DNA from: Rhodococcus sp. BP22
GTDB lineage: Bacteria > Actinomycetota > Actinomycetes > Mycobacteriales > Mycobacteriaceae
Assembly (NCBI RefSeq): GCF_014281965.1
Contig: NZ_JACFTB010000002.1
Span: 496,001-560,000 of the forward strand
Reading direction: 5' to 3'
Length of the DNA stretch: 64,000 nt
Every line of letters begins with the position of its first letter. The first letter of the stretch is position 1. The notes under the pieces were generated by a model. That model was not told the DNA's origin. It did no database searches and saw only the letters and a program-made list of their open reading frames with translations. Both the position numbers and the translations under genes were made by a program. Shown here piece by piece: positions 11,215 to 22,200 of the stretch.

Positions 11215-12216
11215 ATGCGATTTGCTGGCCTCAGCAGTAAAGCCAGGTGGGGTAAGCGCCTCATCGGCGTCGGCGCGGCAGCCCTCGTCCTCCCACTCGC
11301 CGTCGGTGTCGTGGGCGGCGCAACTGCTCTCGCAGCACCGAGCGCAGTGGTTCACAAGGCTCCGGCCGGTGGACGCGAAGACCTGTTCGTTCCGTCCGAG
11401 ATGGGTCCGATCAAGGTCCAGGTCCAGTGGGCAGCCCGTGGCGGCGATGCCGCTCTCTACCTGCTCGACGGACTCCGCGCCCGCGACGACCGCAACGCGT
11501 GGTCCTTCGAGACCAATGCGCAAGACCAATTCGCCGGGGACAACGTCACGCTCGTCATGCCCGTCGGTGGGCAGGCCAGCTTCTACAGTGACTGGTACGC
11601 AGCTTCCAACCTCAACGGCCAGGAAGTCACCTACAAGTGGGAGACCTTCCTGACGGAGGATCTTCCGGCCTACCTCGAGAACTACGGCGTTTCGCGTAAC
11701 AACAACGCTGTCGTCGGAATCTCGATGGGTGGCTCGGCCGCACTGACGCTCGCTGCTTACCACCGCGACCAGTTCAAGTTCGCCGGTTCGTTCTCCGGAT
11801 ACCTGAACATCTCGGCTCCCGGTATGCGTGAAGCCATCCGCGTGGCGATGCTCTCGCAGTCGTGGTTCAACGTCGACTCCATGTGGGGACCGCCCTGGAG
11901 CCCGGCGTGGCTTCGCAACGACCCGTTCGTCTTCGCTCCGAAGCTGAAGGGCTTGTCGCTGTACGTCTCGGCTGCCAGTGGTCTGCCCGGCGAGTTCGAC
12001 AAGCCGCGTGCTCCGGTCGACTTCTACAACACGGCAAACGGCATGGCTCTCGAAGCCCTGGCGCTCGCCAACAGCCGCGCATTCCAGGTCCGCCTGGCTA
12101 CGCTCGGTATCCCGGCGACGTTCGACTTCCCGTCGAGCGGTATCCACGCGTGGCCGTACTGGTCCGCCGAGCTGTTCAAGGCCCGTGGTCAGATCCTCGA
12201 GGCCCTGAACGCCTGA
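11215..12216 (+). CDS. Ag85-type trehalose mycolyltransferase 2
   Basis: The 333-residue exported enzyme is a close paralogue of the preceding gene. Residues 15-41 form a signal peptide (VLPLAVGVVGGATALAAP). Catalytic residues are Ser170 in GISMGGSAALT, Glu280 in GMALEALALANSR and His311 in SSGIHAWPYW; the position before His is Ile where the paralogues have Thr. GGQASFYSDWY and KWETFLTEDL are conserved with gene 1. GAGAGAGAG upstream of the ATG can serve as the ribosome site. It has its own leader after a terminator and a strong terminator downstream, so it is probably a monocistronic, highly expressed gene. Confidence 0.93.
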   Translation: MRFAGLSSKARWGKRLIGVGAAALVLPLAVGVVGGATALAAPSAVVHKAPAGGREDLFVPSEMGPIKVQVQWAARGGDAALYLLDGLRARDDRNAWSFETNAQDQFAGDNVTLVMPVGGQASFYSDWYAASNLNGQEVTYKWETFLTEDLPAYLENYGVSRNNNAVVGISMGGSAALTLAAYHRDQFKFAGSFSGYLNISAPGMREAIRVAMLSQSWFNVDSMWGPPWSPAWLRNDPFVFAPKLKGLSLYVSAASGLPGEFDKPRAPVDFYNTANGMALEALALANSRAFQVRLATLGIPATFDFPSSGIHAWPYWSAELFKARGQILEALNA

Positions 12217-12252
12217 TCTCGAACACGAGATCGAGTTCTGAATTCGCGTAAA

Positions 12253-12286
12253 TGCCGTCCTGCACCAGGTGCAGGGCGGCATTTTT
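12253..12286 (+). terminator. Rho-independent terminator after mycolyltransferase 2
   Basis: TGCCGTCCTGCACC (12253-12266) pairs with GGTGCAGGGCGGCA (12268-12281), including G-U pairs, and is followed by TTTTT. The loop must open a few pairs around CCAGG. It lies 37 bp after the stop codon. Confidence 0.85.
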
Positions 12287-12417
12287 GCGTGTGCGGGCGC
12301 GGGCTGCCGGCGGAACCGATCAACAATTGCACCACCAGTCACAGCGAGCCTCGTGTGCTTCGGCGTAGTTCGCGTGTAGAAAGACATCGTCAGCAAGAAC
12401 GAAGGAGAGTCGTCATC

Positions 12418-14265
12418 ATGCGCAGTGGGCTTGCTCGGTTCGGAGTAGCAGCGGCATTGGCCGTCGCCCTGGCATCGCCGTTCGGCGCTGCCGGCATTGC
12501 GCAAGCGACTCCGGTACCCGCGTCGCTGCCTGCGCAGGCGCAGGCACCCTCCGGAGCTACCGTCACCCAAGTCGATTGGCTTTCGGACCGTCGCGTCGCG
12601 CTCTGGATCACGTCTCCGTCGATGGGCACTCCGATTCAGGTCCAGCTCCTGCTCGCGCGCGACTGGAACATCAACCCGCAGGCTGTGTTCCCGTCGGTGT
12701 ACATGCTCGATGGTCTCCGAGCAACGGACACCGAGAACGGTTGGACGCTCGAGACGGACGTCGAGTCCTACTTCGCCGACAAGAACGTCAACGTCGTACT
12801 GCCGGTCGGTGGACAGTCCAGCTTCTATTCCGACTGGATCGACCAGGACCAGGGGAAGAACTATCAGTGGGAGACGTTCCTGACCAAGGAACTCCCGCCG
12901 ATCCTCGAGAACGACTGGCGTACCAACCAGACTCGTGGTGTCGTCGGCCTGTCGATGGGTGGCACGGCCGCGATGTTCCTCGCTGCACGCAACCAGGGCT
13001 TCTTCAAGTTCGCGGCGTCGCTGTCCGGCATTCTTACGACGACGTCTCTCGGCATGCCACAGGCGATTCAGTACGCGATGACCGACGCAGGCGGGTACAG
13101 CTCCAAAGCGATGTGGGGTGCGCCCACCAATGATCTGTGGGCTCAGCACGACCCGTACCTGTTGGCCGATCAGCTCGAAGGCGTCAGTCTCTACGTATCG
13201 AGCGGAAACGGCGCAGCCGGTCCGTACGATCCGCCGTCGGGCATCCCGGGCGTCAGCTCCAACTACGCCGGTATGGGTCTGGAAATCCTCTCGCGCCTGA
13301 CCTCACAAACATTTGCGACCAAACTGAACAAGCTCGGAATCCCCGCCCAGGTCAATTACCGGCCGTCGGGAACACATACGTGGGAGTACTGGCAGTTCGA
13401 GCTGCATCAGCTCTGGCCGCAGCTCGCCGGCGCACTCGACGTCGACGTCGACAAGCCCGCATGCAACGTCGCCGGAGCGATCGGCAACGCGTCGGGCGCG
13501 AATTCCTGGCTGGGCGACTGCCTGACGCCGGAGTACAACGTCGCAGGCGGCCGGGCACAGGACTTCAGGTTCGGACGCGTCTTCTTCTCGCCCGACACCG
13601 GCGCTCAGGTAGTCGCAGGTGCGATCGGCGGCAATTACCAGGGCTCCGGCGGTCCTTCGGGCCCACTGGGCTTCCCGAAGACCGGTGAATTCGGAACTCC
13701 CGACGGACGCGGACGCGGAAACGCATTCCAGAACGGAATGGTCTACTTCACGCCGCAGACCGGCGCGCACGCCGTGCGTGGCGCGATCCTCGACGAGTGG
13801 GCACGCCAGGGCTACGAGGGTGGCCCGTTGGGATACCCGGTGCTCGACGAGGTGGCGACGCCATCGAAGCCGGGCGCGGTCCAGGGCTTCGAGATCGGCG
13901 CGATGTACTTCAGTCCCGAACTCGGTACCCACTCGGTGCAGGGCATGATCCTCGGCAAGTACGGCCAACTCGGATGGGAGAACGGCCCACTCGGCTTCCC
14001 GAAGACCAGTGAGCTCGGTCCGATCAAGGATGGCGGCCGGTTCAACGAGTTCGAGGGTGGCAACGTCTACTGGAGTCCGCTGACCGGGGCGTGGGCAATT
14101 CGCAACGGTGAGATTTTCGACGCATGGAAGAGCGTCGGCTACGAAGGTGGCCGATTGGGATATCTCACCAGTGATCAGTTCGATATCGACGGTGGCGGCG
14201 TGCAACAGAACTTCCAGTTCGGCATCATCACTGTGAAGGATGGCAAGGTCACAATCGCGCCGTGA
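12418..14265 (+). CDS. Mycolyltransferase with C-terminal LGFP repeats
   Basis: The 615-residue protein starts at ATG 12418 after GAAGGAGAG; an upstream in-frame extension to 12289 lacks signal-peptide character. A signal peptide (residues 5-30, ending IAQATP) precedes an Ag85-type esterase domain: Ser179 in GLSMGGTA, MLDGLRATD, GGQSSFYSDW, and catalytic His in PSGTHTWEYW near 322. About residues 370-615 hold four LGFP modules (GPLGFPKTGEF, GPLGYPVLDEV, GPLGFPKTSEL, GRLGYLTSDQF), which are thought to bind the cell wall. The architecture resembles corynebacterial cMytA/PS1-type mycolyltransferases and would tether the enzyme to the wall it mycolates. Confidence 0.93.
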   Translation: MRSGLARFGVAAALAVALASPFGAAGIAQATPVPASLPAQAQAPSGATVTQVDWLSDRRVALWITSPSMGTPIQVQLLLARDWNINPQAVFPSVYMLDGLRATDTENGWTLETDVESYFADKNVNVVLPVGGQSSFYSDWIDQDQGKNYQWETFLTKELPPILENDWRTNQTRGVVGLSMGGTAAMFLAARNQGFFKFAASLSGILTTTSLGMPQAIQYAMTDAGGYSSKAMWGAPTNDLWAQHDPYLLADQLEGVSLYVSSGNGAAGPYDPPSGIPGVSSNYAGMGLEILSRLTSQTFATKLNKLGIPAQVNYRPSGTHTWEYWQFELHQLWPQLAGALDVDVDKPACNVAGAIGNASGANSWLGDCLTPEYNVAGGRAQDFRFGRVFFSPDTGAQVVAGAIGGNYQGSGGPSGPLGFPKTGEFGTPDGRGRGNAFQNGMVYFTPQTGAHAVRGAILDEWARQGYEGGPLGYPVLDEVATPSKPGAVQGFEIGAMYFSPELGTHSVQGMILGKYGQLGWENGPLGFPKTSELGPIKDGGRFNEFEGGNVYWSPLTGAWAIRNGEIFDAWKSVGYEGGRLGYLTSDQFDIDGGGVQQNFQFGIITVKDGKVTIAP

Positions 14266-14380
14266 TCGCAGCTCGAGAGGTTCGGGGTCCCGCTTCAGGT
14301 TCCTCTCAGTGGAACTCTGTACCCTCACGCGTTGAACGATGCCGCTCGTGAATCATGCGCTTGTGAGGACTGGATTGAAC

Positions 14381-14923
14381 ATGCGAACGTCTCTGGCCCG
14401 AACCCTGTCGATGGGTGTTCTCGCCGTAGCTGCAGGTGGAATGTTGGTCGCCTGCGGAAGCGACGACTCCACCGCAACCGGGGTACCGACCACCACCGCC
14501 ACCACTACGGCCGAATCCTCGACCACCTCGGCGACGACCTCGGCGAGCGAGTCGACGACGTCGGCCGCAGTGACGAGTCCCGGTGAGGCAGCGACGGCAC
14601 CACCGGAGCAGCCGCAGCCTGTACCCGAGGATTTCCCGGGTGCAACCCAGGCACCGGTGGACGATCGAGGCCAAGCGTTTCTCGAAGAGTTGAAAAAGAG
14701 TGGGGTCACCCCAGCGGGCAACGGTGAGATCGCCATCTCGACGGCCAGCTACATTTGTTCGGCGCAGTCGCAGGGTGTCGCACCGGACGAGATCGCGACG
14801 TTCGTGACAGCCAACGTGGGGGTCGAGGCCAGCGCGTCGGGCACGCAGATCACGGCCGAACAGGCAGGCGAGACCGCACAGCTCTACATCACCGCCGCGC
14901 AGAACACGATTTGTAAGGCCTGA
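14381..14923 (+). CDS. DUF732-like lipoprotein
   Basis: The 180-residue protein has a lipoprotein signal peptide (MRTSLARTLSMGVLAVAAG) with lipobox LVAC at about residue 24. A Thr/Ser/Ala-rich low-complexity linker follows (TTTATTTAESSTTSATTSAS), then a small C-terminal domain (FLEELKKSGV...SYICSAQSQGV...TAAQNTICKA) resembling DUF732, with two Cys that could form a disulfide. TTG 14375 is an alternative start. It lies 8 bp upstream of the Culp6-like gene and is likely co-transcribed. The function is unknown; exposure on the outer membrane face is inferred from the lipobox. Confidence 0.82.
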   Translation: MRTSLARTLSMGVLAVAAGGMLVACGSDDSTATGVPTTTATTTAESSTTSATTSASESTTSAAVTSPGEAATAPPEQPQPVPEDFPGATQAPVDDRGQAFLEELKKSGVTPAGNGEIAISTASYICSAQSQGVAPDEIATFVTANVGVEASASGTQITAEQAGETAQLYITAAQNTICKA

Positions 14924-14931
14924 CGGTCTCG

Positions 14932-15900
14932 ATGGCGAACCGGACGAAGAAAAAGAGGCGTCTGCTGCCGCTGCTCCTTGCGGTAGTAGTCGTTCTCGGC
15001 CTGATCATCGTGGCCGCGTGGTATCTGCTTGCCGGAAGGCTGCCGAACCCTGTGCCTTCTCCGATTCCAGAGCCCGGTCCGGGCGAGCAGACGTCACAAC
15101 CGGCGGATTGTGCAGATGTCTCGGTCATCGCCATCCCGGGTACCTGGGAATCTTCGGCTACCGATGATCCGTACAACCCGTCGGCCAATCCGTTGTCGTT
15201 GATGCTGAACGTGACTCGGCCGCTGCAGGAGCAGTTCGAGCCGGGTCGGGTCAGCGTGTACACGGTCCCGTACGTTGCGCAGTTCTCCAACCCGATCGCG
15301 TTCCCACCCGACGGCCAGCAGTCGTACAACAACTCTCGTACCGAGGGTGCTGCGGTAGCGAAGGCCGAACTGACCCGCGTCAGCGAGCATTGCCCGCTGA
15401 CGAGTTACATCCTGGCCGGCTTCTCGCAGGGTGCTGTCATCGCAGGCGACATTGCAGCCGAGATCGGTGCAGGCAACGGGCCGGTCTCAGCGGACAAGGT
15501 TCTGGGCGTGACGTTGATAGCGGACGGGCGCCGTGACGGCACCTCCGGTCAGGACATCGGACCGCCGGTCGACGGCGTCGGCGCCGAAGTTGCGCTCGGT
15601 GGTCTCGACTTTCCAGGCGTCACTATGACCGGGGCCCGCGCCGGCGGATTCGGTTCACTCGATTCGGTGGTCAACCAGATATGTGCGCCAGGCGATCTCA
15701 TCTGTACTGCTCCGTCGGAAGGCTTGTCGCTGCGCAACATTCCGCAGAGCATCGGAATTCTCGTGGGGGCTGCAGGTAACCCGGTACATGCGTCGTACAA
15801 CACCTTCGTCGTCGATGACAGCGGCACGACGTCGACGCAATGGACTGCGCAGTGGGCGGCCGGTCTGATCGAGCAGGCGCCGGCGATTCCGCACTCCTGA
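14932..15900 (+). CDS. Cutinase-like membrane-anchored esterase (Culp6/Rv3802c-like)
   Basis: The 322-residue protein begins with a basic stretch and one transmembrane anchor (residues 11-34), then a Pro-rich linker and an alpha/beta-hydrolase of the cutinase family. The nucleophile is Ser165 in LAGFSQGAVIAGD; a Cys-flanked Asp in APGDLICTA and a His in NPVHASYN complete the probable triad. Its location between the mycolyltransferases and fadD32 matches Rv3802c (Culp6), an envelope phospholipase/thioesterase linked to mycolic acid metabolism. That role is inferred from family and synteny. Confidence 0.9.
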   Translation: MANRTKKKRRLLPLLLAVVVVLGLIIVAAWYLLAGRLPNPVPSPIPEPGPGEQTSQPADCADVSVIAIPGTWESSATDDPYNPSANPLSLMLNVTRPLQEQFEPGRVSVYTVPYVAQFSNPIAFPPDGQQSYNNSRTEGAAVAKAELTRVSEHCPLTSYILAGFSQGAVIAGDIAAEIGAGNGPVSADKVLGVTLIADGRRDGTSGQDIGPPVDGVGAEVALGGLDFPGVTMTGARAGGFGSLDSVVNQICAPGDLICTAPSEGLSLRNIPQSIGILVGAAGNPVHASYNTFVVDDSGTTSTQWTAQWAAGLIEQAPAIPHS

Positions 15901-16085
15901 GTAAGGGGACGGGGCCCACTGGAGGTGTCACAAGGTCCACTCCGACCTCTGGGGAATAGGCACAAAGCTGGTCTTCGTGTACCCCGGCAGGTGTATTCCC
16001 GGGTAGTGAGCAGATAGAGTGGCCGCTTGGAGTAGGCGCAATCGGCGCTGGAATCTACGCGTACCCGCATCGAGGAGACCTATAC

Positions 16086-17105
16086 ATGTGTTCCGCCCAG
16101 GCCCCGGATCTACCCGCTGACGGGCAGATCAGGGCGCTTCGTCCGTTCCGCTTCGCAGCAGGCGGTGAGGGCAACGCCGAGGAGGGTGGGGCGCGCAAGT
16201 TCATCAAGCTGGCGCAGCTGGCCGAGGAGCTCGGCTACGACAGCTTCATGATCCCGGATCATCTCGGCAATCAGGTCGGCCCGATTGCGGCGCTCGGCGC
16301 GCTCGCGGTGGCGACGGAGAAGATCCGTCTGGGTACCGCAGTTCTCGCGAACGGGTTCCGGCATCCGGCGATTCTGGCCAAGGACGCCGCGACCATCGAC
16401 GTTCTCTCGGGTGGCCGCCTCGAGCTCGGGTTGGGCGCAGGCTGGATGCGGGACGAATACGACAAGGCCGGCATTACCTACGACCGGCCGGGTATCCGCA
16501 TCGAGAAGCTCGAGGAGAGCCTCCAAATTCTCGACACTCTGCTTCGCGGCAAAGAGTGCAATTTCGAGGGCAAACATTTCAAGATCACCGGCTTGAAGGG
16601 CAGTCCACGGCCACGTCAGGGACCGAGACCGCCGATCTGTGTCGGCGGCGGTGGCCCCCGCATGTTGGCACTGGCTGCAAAGTATGCCGACATCATCTCG
16701 GTCGTCCCGAGTTCGACGAAGGACGGCAAGCTTCGTCTGTCCGGCATGACGTTGGAGAAGACGATCGAACGAGTCGAGATCATCCGTGAGGCAGCCGGAG
16801 AGCGTTTCGAGGAAATCGAACTCAACTGGGCGATCACGACCATCGTGGTCACGGACGATCGTGAACAGATGGCCGAGATGGCGTTGGCTGCTCTCGACAA
16901 CGGCTATCCGCCGAACGTCGACGTGGATGTGAAGCTGAGTATCGAGGATATTTTGACCTCGCCATACCTCGCGTTCGGAACGTACGAGGAAATTGCCGAT
17001 CAAATCCGTAACGTTCGCGCGAAAACAACGATGTCCTATGTCGGGGTTTTCCCCACACAGATGGAAGCGTTCGCACCGGTCATCGAGTTGCTGAAGGGTG
17101 AATGA
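16086..17105 (+). CDS. LLM-class (luciferase-like, probably F420-dependent) oxidoreductase
   Basis: The 339-residue TIM-barrel protein starts at ATG 16086 after GAGGAGACC. Family motifs include YDSFMIPDHLGNQVGPIAALGALA, IRLGTAVLANGFRHPAILAKDAATIDVLS (segments of it), GGRLELGLGAGW and ICVGGGGPRMLALAA. It resembles the actinobacterial F420-dependent subgroup rather than true luciferases. Substrate unknown. It stands alone between the Culp6-like gene and fadD32, where M. tuberculosis has no intervening gene, so a role in mycolate chemistry is only a positional guess. A possible weak terminator (GGCCGG/CCGGCC at 17132-17148) follows. Confidence 0.85.
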   Translation: MCSAQAPDLPADGQIRALRPFRFAAGGEGNAEEGGARKFIKLAQLAEELGYDSFMIPDHLGNQVGPIAALGALAVATEKIRLGTAVLANGFRHPAILAKDAATIDVLSGGRLELGLGAGWMRDEYDKAGITYDRPGIRIEKLEESLQILDTLLRGKECNFEGKHFKITGLKGSPRPRQGPRPPICVGGGGPRMLALAAKYADIISVVPSSTKDGKLRLSGMTLEKTIERVEIIREAAGERFEEIELNWAITTIVVTDDREQMAEMALAALDNGYPPNVDVDVKLSIEDILTSPYLAFGTYEEIADQIRNVRAKTTMSYVGVFPTQMEAFAPVIELLKGE

Positions 17106-17278
17106 CCGGATGTTCGGTGCTCGAATGGCGGGGCCGGCAGGTCCGGCCTTCCCAAGAACTACCAGCTAGTAATATTTCACGCTGTACTGCGTTTGCGTGA
17201 GTCGAGAAGAAGAGTCGGGGCGCGGGCCGTTGCCCGATCGTGCAGAAGCAGCGGATTCCGCGGAGGAGAAGCGAACAC

Positions 17279-19177
17279 ATGAGCCATACATTCGATGAAT
17301 ACATCGATGAGAACGGCCACATCGTCATCGGCGAGGGTAAGACTCTCGTCCGCCATGTCGAGGTGAACGTTGCAAAGAATGCCGACACACTGGCATATCG
17401 ATTCATGGACTATTCGACCGAACGCGACGGCGAAGCTCACGAGCTCACCTGGGCGCAGTTCGGACGTCGTCTACGCGCCGTGGCCGCTCGTCTGCAGCAG
17501 GTCACCTCTCCCGGTGACCGTGTCGCAATTCTGGCGCCGCAGGGGCTCGACTACGTCATCGCATTCTTCGCAGCCATCTACGCGGGGACCATCGCGGTTC
17601 CGCTCTTCGACCCGGACGAGCCGGGTCACTCCGACCGGCTGCATGCCGTGCTCGGCGACTGTGAGCCGACGGCCATCCTCACGGCAACCCAGTCCGCAGC
17701 AGGGGTTCGAGCGTTCTTCCGAGGACTGCCCGCTGCTCAGCGTCCGCGCATCATCGCCGTCGACGCCATTCCCGACAGCGTCGGCGAGACCTGGGTGGAA
17801 CCGAACGCCAAGCTCGACGACATCGCGTATCTGCAGTACACCTCGGGTTCGACCCGTACCCCGGCTGGCGTCGAGATCACCCACCGCGCTGTTGGCGTCA
17901 ACGCCCTTCAGATGGTGGACAGCATGGGGATCACCGTGGATTCACGCGGTGTCACCTGGCTGCCGATGTTCCACGACATGGGATTGCTGACGGTCATCCT
18001 GCCCGCACTCGGCGGCCGGTACATCACCATCATGAGCCCGCGTGCGTTCGTGCAGCGCCCATGGCGCTGGATCAAGGAACTTGCCGCGGTCTCCGACGGC
18101 GCAGGCACGTTCGCGGCCGCTCCCAACTTCGCTTTCGAGCATGCCGCGCAGCGTGGGTTGCCGAAGAACGGCGAGCCGCTCGATCTCTCCAATGTCATCG
18201 GCCTGATCAACGGCAGCGAGCCGGTCACCACCTCGTCGATGAAGAAGTTCAACGAAGCATTCGGTCCGTACGGCCTCCCGAAGACGGCGATCAAGCCGTC
18301 GTACGGCATGGCGGAGGCGACGCTGTTCGTCTCCACCACCAATAACCTCGACGAGGCCAAGGTCGTGTACGTCGACCGGGTCGAGCTCAACGCAGGCAAC
18401 TTCGTCGTCGTCGATCAAGATGCGGTCGGCGCCATTCCCCAGGTTTCCACCGGCGAGGTTGCCCGAAGCCAGTGGGCAGCCATCGTGAACTCCGATACCG
18501 CGTCCGAGGTCGCCGACGATCACGTCGGTGAGATCTGGCTGCACGGAGAGAACATCGGTGTGGGTTATTGGGGCCGTGAGCAGGAAACCATCGAGACTTT
18601 CCACAACAAGCTCGCCAATCGCATCCCAGAGGGATCGCATGCCGAGGGTGCAGCCGACGGCGCCAACTGGATGCGTACCGGCGACTACGGCGTCTACCAC
18701 GGCGGCGAGCTCTACATCACCGGTCGCGTCAAGGACCTCGTGATCGTCGACGGAAGAAATCACTACCCACAGGACATCGAGTTCTCCGCGCAGGAGGCCA
18801 GCAAGGCCTTGCGTCCAGGATTCGTGGCGGCATTCTCGGTCCCACTGAACCAGCTGCCCGACGTCGTGTTCGAGTTCAGCGGCTCAGCCCTGACCAAGGA
18901 CCCCGGCGACAGCTCGGAGCAGCTCGTGATCGTTGCCGAGCGCGCGCCCGGTTCCGGCAAGGCCGACCCGGCGCCGATCGCACACGAGGTTCGTACCGCG
19001 ATTTCCACCCGCCACGGCGTGACGGTTCGTGACGTACTCCTTGTACCTGCCGGTTCCATTCCGCGTACCTCGAGCGGCAAGATTGCTCGACGCGCATGCA
19101 AAGCCGCTTACATCGAGGGCACCTTGCGCGGCGGCTACCAGCAGAATGCTTTCCCCGACGTGGAACAACCGGACTGA
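17279..19177 (+). CDS. fadD32: Long-chain fatty-acyl-AMP ligase FadD32
   Basis: The 632-residue protein starts at ATG 17279 with GGAGGAGAA eight bases upstream, which decides the start over an in-frame extension to 17240. The adenylate-forming motif [16 protein letters not shown] lies near residue 187. Further motifs are [10 protein letters not shown], a fatty-acyl-AMP-ligase marker, [35 protein letters not shown] and the C-terminal Lys in [12 protein letters not shown]. It activates meromycolic acids as acyl-AMP and loads them onto the N-terminal ACP of Pks13. It is followed 61 bp later by pks13 and matches Rv3801c. Confidence 0.96.
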   Translation: MSHTFDEYIDENGHIVIGEGKTLVRHVEVNVAKNADTLAYRFMDYSTERDGEAHELTWAQFGRRLRAVAARLQQVTSPGDRVAILAPQGLDYVIAFFAAIYAGTIAVPLFDPDEPGHSDRLHAVLGDCEPTAILTATQSAAGVRAFFRGLPAAQRPRIIAVDAIPDSVGETWVEPNAKLDDIAYLQYTSGSTRTPAGVEITHRAVGVNALQMVDSMGITVDSRGVTWLPMFHDMGLLTVILPALGGRYITIMSPRAFVQRPWRWIKELAAVSDGAGTFAAAPNFAFEHAAQRGLPKNGEPLDLSNVIGLINGSEPVTTSSMKKFNEAFGPYGLPKTAIKPSYGMAEATLFVSTTNNLDEAKVVYVDRVELNAGNFVVVDQDAVGAIPQVSTGEVARSQWAAIVNSDTASEVADDHVGEIWLHGENIGVGYWGREQETIETFHNKLANRIPEGSHAEGAADGANWMRTGDYGVYHGGELYITGRVKDLVIVDGRNHYPQDIEFSAQEASKALRPGFVAAFSVPLNQLPDVVFEFSGSALTKDPGDSSEQLVIVAERAPGSGKADPAPIAHEVRTAISTRHGVTVRDVLLVPAGSIPRTSSGKIARRACKAAYIEGTLRGGYQQNAFPDVEQPD

Positions 19178-19238
19178 GTGTCTTGCGGACGTTCTTCGGA
19201 GACCACCTTTTCCAATGGACAGGTAGCTTGGTGAGTTG

Positions 19239-22200
19239 ATGGCAAACCATGAGATCGATGCCGAACGAGTGACAGACAGCTCTGGGGCGGATATGACCGT
19301 GTCGCAGCTGCGTGAGTGGCTGCGCAACTGGGTCGCTGACGCCACGGGGCAGCCGGTCGCGCAGATTTCCGACGATCGGCCGATGGAAGAGTTCGGTCTC
19401 GCCTCTCGCGATGCCGTCGCACTCAGCGGTGATATCGAGGAACTCATGGGTGTCACGTTGACCGCTACGGTCGCGTACCAGCATCCGACGATCGCATCGC
19501 TGGCCACCCGCATCATCGAGGGCGAACCAGATGTTCCCGACGAGGCCGCCGACGACGCTTACTACCTCCAGGGCAACGTGCCCGGTTCCTCGCACGACAT
19601 CGCCATCGTCGGCGTCTCGACGCGTTTCCCGGGCGCAGGGCACACGCCCGAAGAGATGTGGACGATGCTCAGTGAGGGCCGCGACGGCATCACCGACCTC
19701 CCCGAGGGGCGGTGGCAGGAGTTCACCTCCGATCCGGTCATCAAGGCAGCTGTCGACGCGACCGTCACGAAGGGCGGCTACCTCGACGACGTCAAGACGT
19801 TCGACGCGGAGTTCTTCGCGATGTCGCCCAACGAGGTCGTCAATGTCGATCCTCAGCAGCGGCTGGCGCTGGAGCTCACCTGGGAAGCACTCGAGCATGC
19901 ACGCATCCCGGCCAGTTCGGTCAAGGGCTCGCAGGTCGGCGTCTTCATCGGTAGCTCGTCCAACGACTACCAGTTGCTCGCCGTCAGTGACCCGGCAGTT
20001 CACCCGTACGCACTGACCGGTACCTCGACGGCCATCGTCGCGAACCGAGTGTCGTACTTCTACGACTTCCGCGGACCGTCCATCGCGGTGGACACCGCGT
20101 GCTCGTCCGCACTCGTGGCTGTACACCAGGCCGTTCGCAGTTTGCGTGACGGCGAATCCGATCTCGCTGTCGCCGGTGGCGTCAACATGTTGCTGGCACC
20201 GCCGATCACCGTCGGCTTCGGCCAGACGGGCGTACTGGCGCCGGACGGCAAGATCAAGGCCTTCTCCTCCGATGCCAACGGCATGATCCGATCCGAGGGT
20301 GGCGGCCTCGTCGTGCTCAAGCGGGTCGAAGACGCCGAGCGCGACGGAGACGACATTCTCGCGGTCATCGCCGGTTCGGCGATCAATTCGGACGGTCGCT
20401 CCAACGGGCTTCTTGCGCCGAGTCCCGACGCTCAGGCGGACGCTCTTCGCTTCGCCTACCGTGATGCCGGCATCAATCCGTCCGGTGTCGACTACATCGA
20501 GGCCCACGGCACCGGCACCATTCTCGGCGATCCCATCGAAGCGGACGCGCTCGGACGCGTCGTCGGCCGGGGTCGTAGCGAGGACAAGCCTGCGCTGCTC
20601 GGTTCGGCGAAGACGAACTTCGGTCACCTCGAATCCGCTGCGGGTGCAGCAGGTTTGATCAAGGTTGTCCTAGCGCTACAGCACAACCGGTTGCCTGCCT
20701 CGCTGAACTACGCGGGCCCCAACCCGTACATCGACTTCGACAAGGCGCATCTGAAGGTCGTGTCCGAGGGAGCCGAGTGGCCGCGATACACCGGCAAGGC
20801 CATCGCCGGTATCTCCGGTTTCGGTTTCGGCGGAACCAACGCGCACGTCGTGGTCACCGAATACGTCAAGGCTGTTCCAGAAGCTGACGGAACGGAAGAT
20901 GTATCGGCGGAAGCTGATACGCGCCTTCTGGTATCGAACGTCGAAACCACGGATCCCGTTGCCGAAGCCGAGCAGATTCTCGAGGAGTCCGTTCCGCAGA
21001 CTGTCGTGCTGGCAGTCTCGGCCGCACTGCCCTCCCGGCGTAAGCGCGCAGCCTCGGAACTGGCCGACTGGCTCGAGACCGAAGCCGGCAGCACCACCCC
21101 GCTCGCCGATGTCGGACGGGCACTGGCCAAACGGAACCACGGTCGTTCTCGTGCAGTCGTTCTGGCGTCGACGCACGCAGAAGCCATCACCGGACTGCGC
21201 GCCATCGCGTCCGGGAAGCCAGGGCAGGGCGTGTTCTCCGCGGACTCGCCTGCTTCCAATGGGGCAGTTTGGGTATTCTCCGGGTTCGGCTCACAGCATC
21301 GCAAGATGGCAAATGCGCTGTACCGCAACAACACGACGTTCGCCGCTGCGGTGGACGAGGTCGACGAACTGCTGCTCGACGAGGCCGGTTACTCCATCAA
21401 GGAGATCATTCTCGACGATTCGCAGAACTACGAGTTCGAGAACTCGCAGGTCGCCATCTTCGTCATTCAGGTTGCTTTGGCGGCCGCGCTGCGTGCCCAT
21501 GGCGCCGAGCCTTCTGCCGTCATCGGACATTCGATGGGTGAGGTCGCTGCGGCATACGTCGTGGGCGGGTTGAACCTCGAAGATGCGGTTCGCATCATCT
21601 ACGCGCGCTCACGATTGCTCGCGGAAGGCCAGGAAGGTCTCGGTGCGGCGTCCCAGGGCGCAATGGCACTCGTGGAATACACGCCGGACGAGGTCACTGC
21701 GCTCACCGATCAGTTCCCCGACGTCGAGCCATGCGTCTATGCGGCTCCGACACATACGACGGTCGGCGGACCACGCGGACAGGTCGAGGCACTCGTCGAG
21801 ATGGCCGAAGCCGCTGGCAAGATGGCCCGCATACTCGATGTGAAGGGTGCAGGCCACACCGCTGCAGTCGACCCACTCCTCGGTGAACTGGCCGCAGAGT
21901 TGGCAGGCATCGAGCCCGGAAAGCTTCGTGCCGGTGTTTACTCCTCGGTCGACAAGCAGGCGCACTACCGCGCCGGCCACGAACCGATCCACGGTGTGGA
22001 GTACTGGACCAAGGGCATGCGAAACCCGGTCTACTTCACGCAGGCAGTCAACGTCGCTGTCGGCGACGGTCACACCACGTTCGTCGAGTTGGCTCCCAAC
22101 CCCGTCGCGCTGATGTCGATTGCGGGTACGGCATGGGCTGCAGGAGTTGCCGATTCGACGTTGATCCCGACACTCAAGCGTAAGGAAGACGAGTCCGAGA

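Noticed and set aside
11023-13149. 708-residue open frame antisense to the mycolyltransferases
   Set aside because: Covers two genes, a terminator and spacers with no family motif; composition is that of an antisense frame.
14272-14313. Terminator after the LGFP mycolyltransferase
   Set aside because: GAGAGG and CCTCTC can pair but the loop is about 20 bases and no T-run follows.
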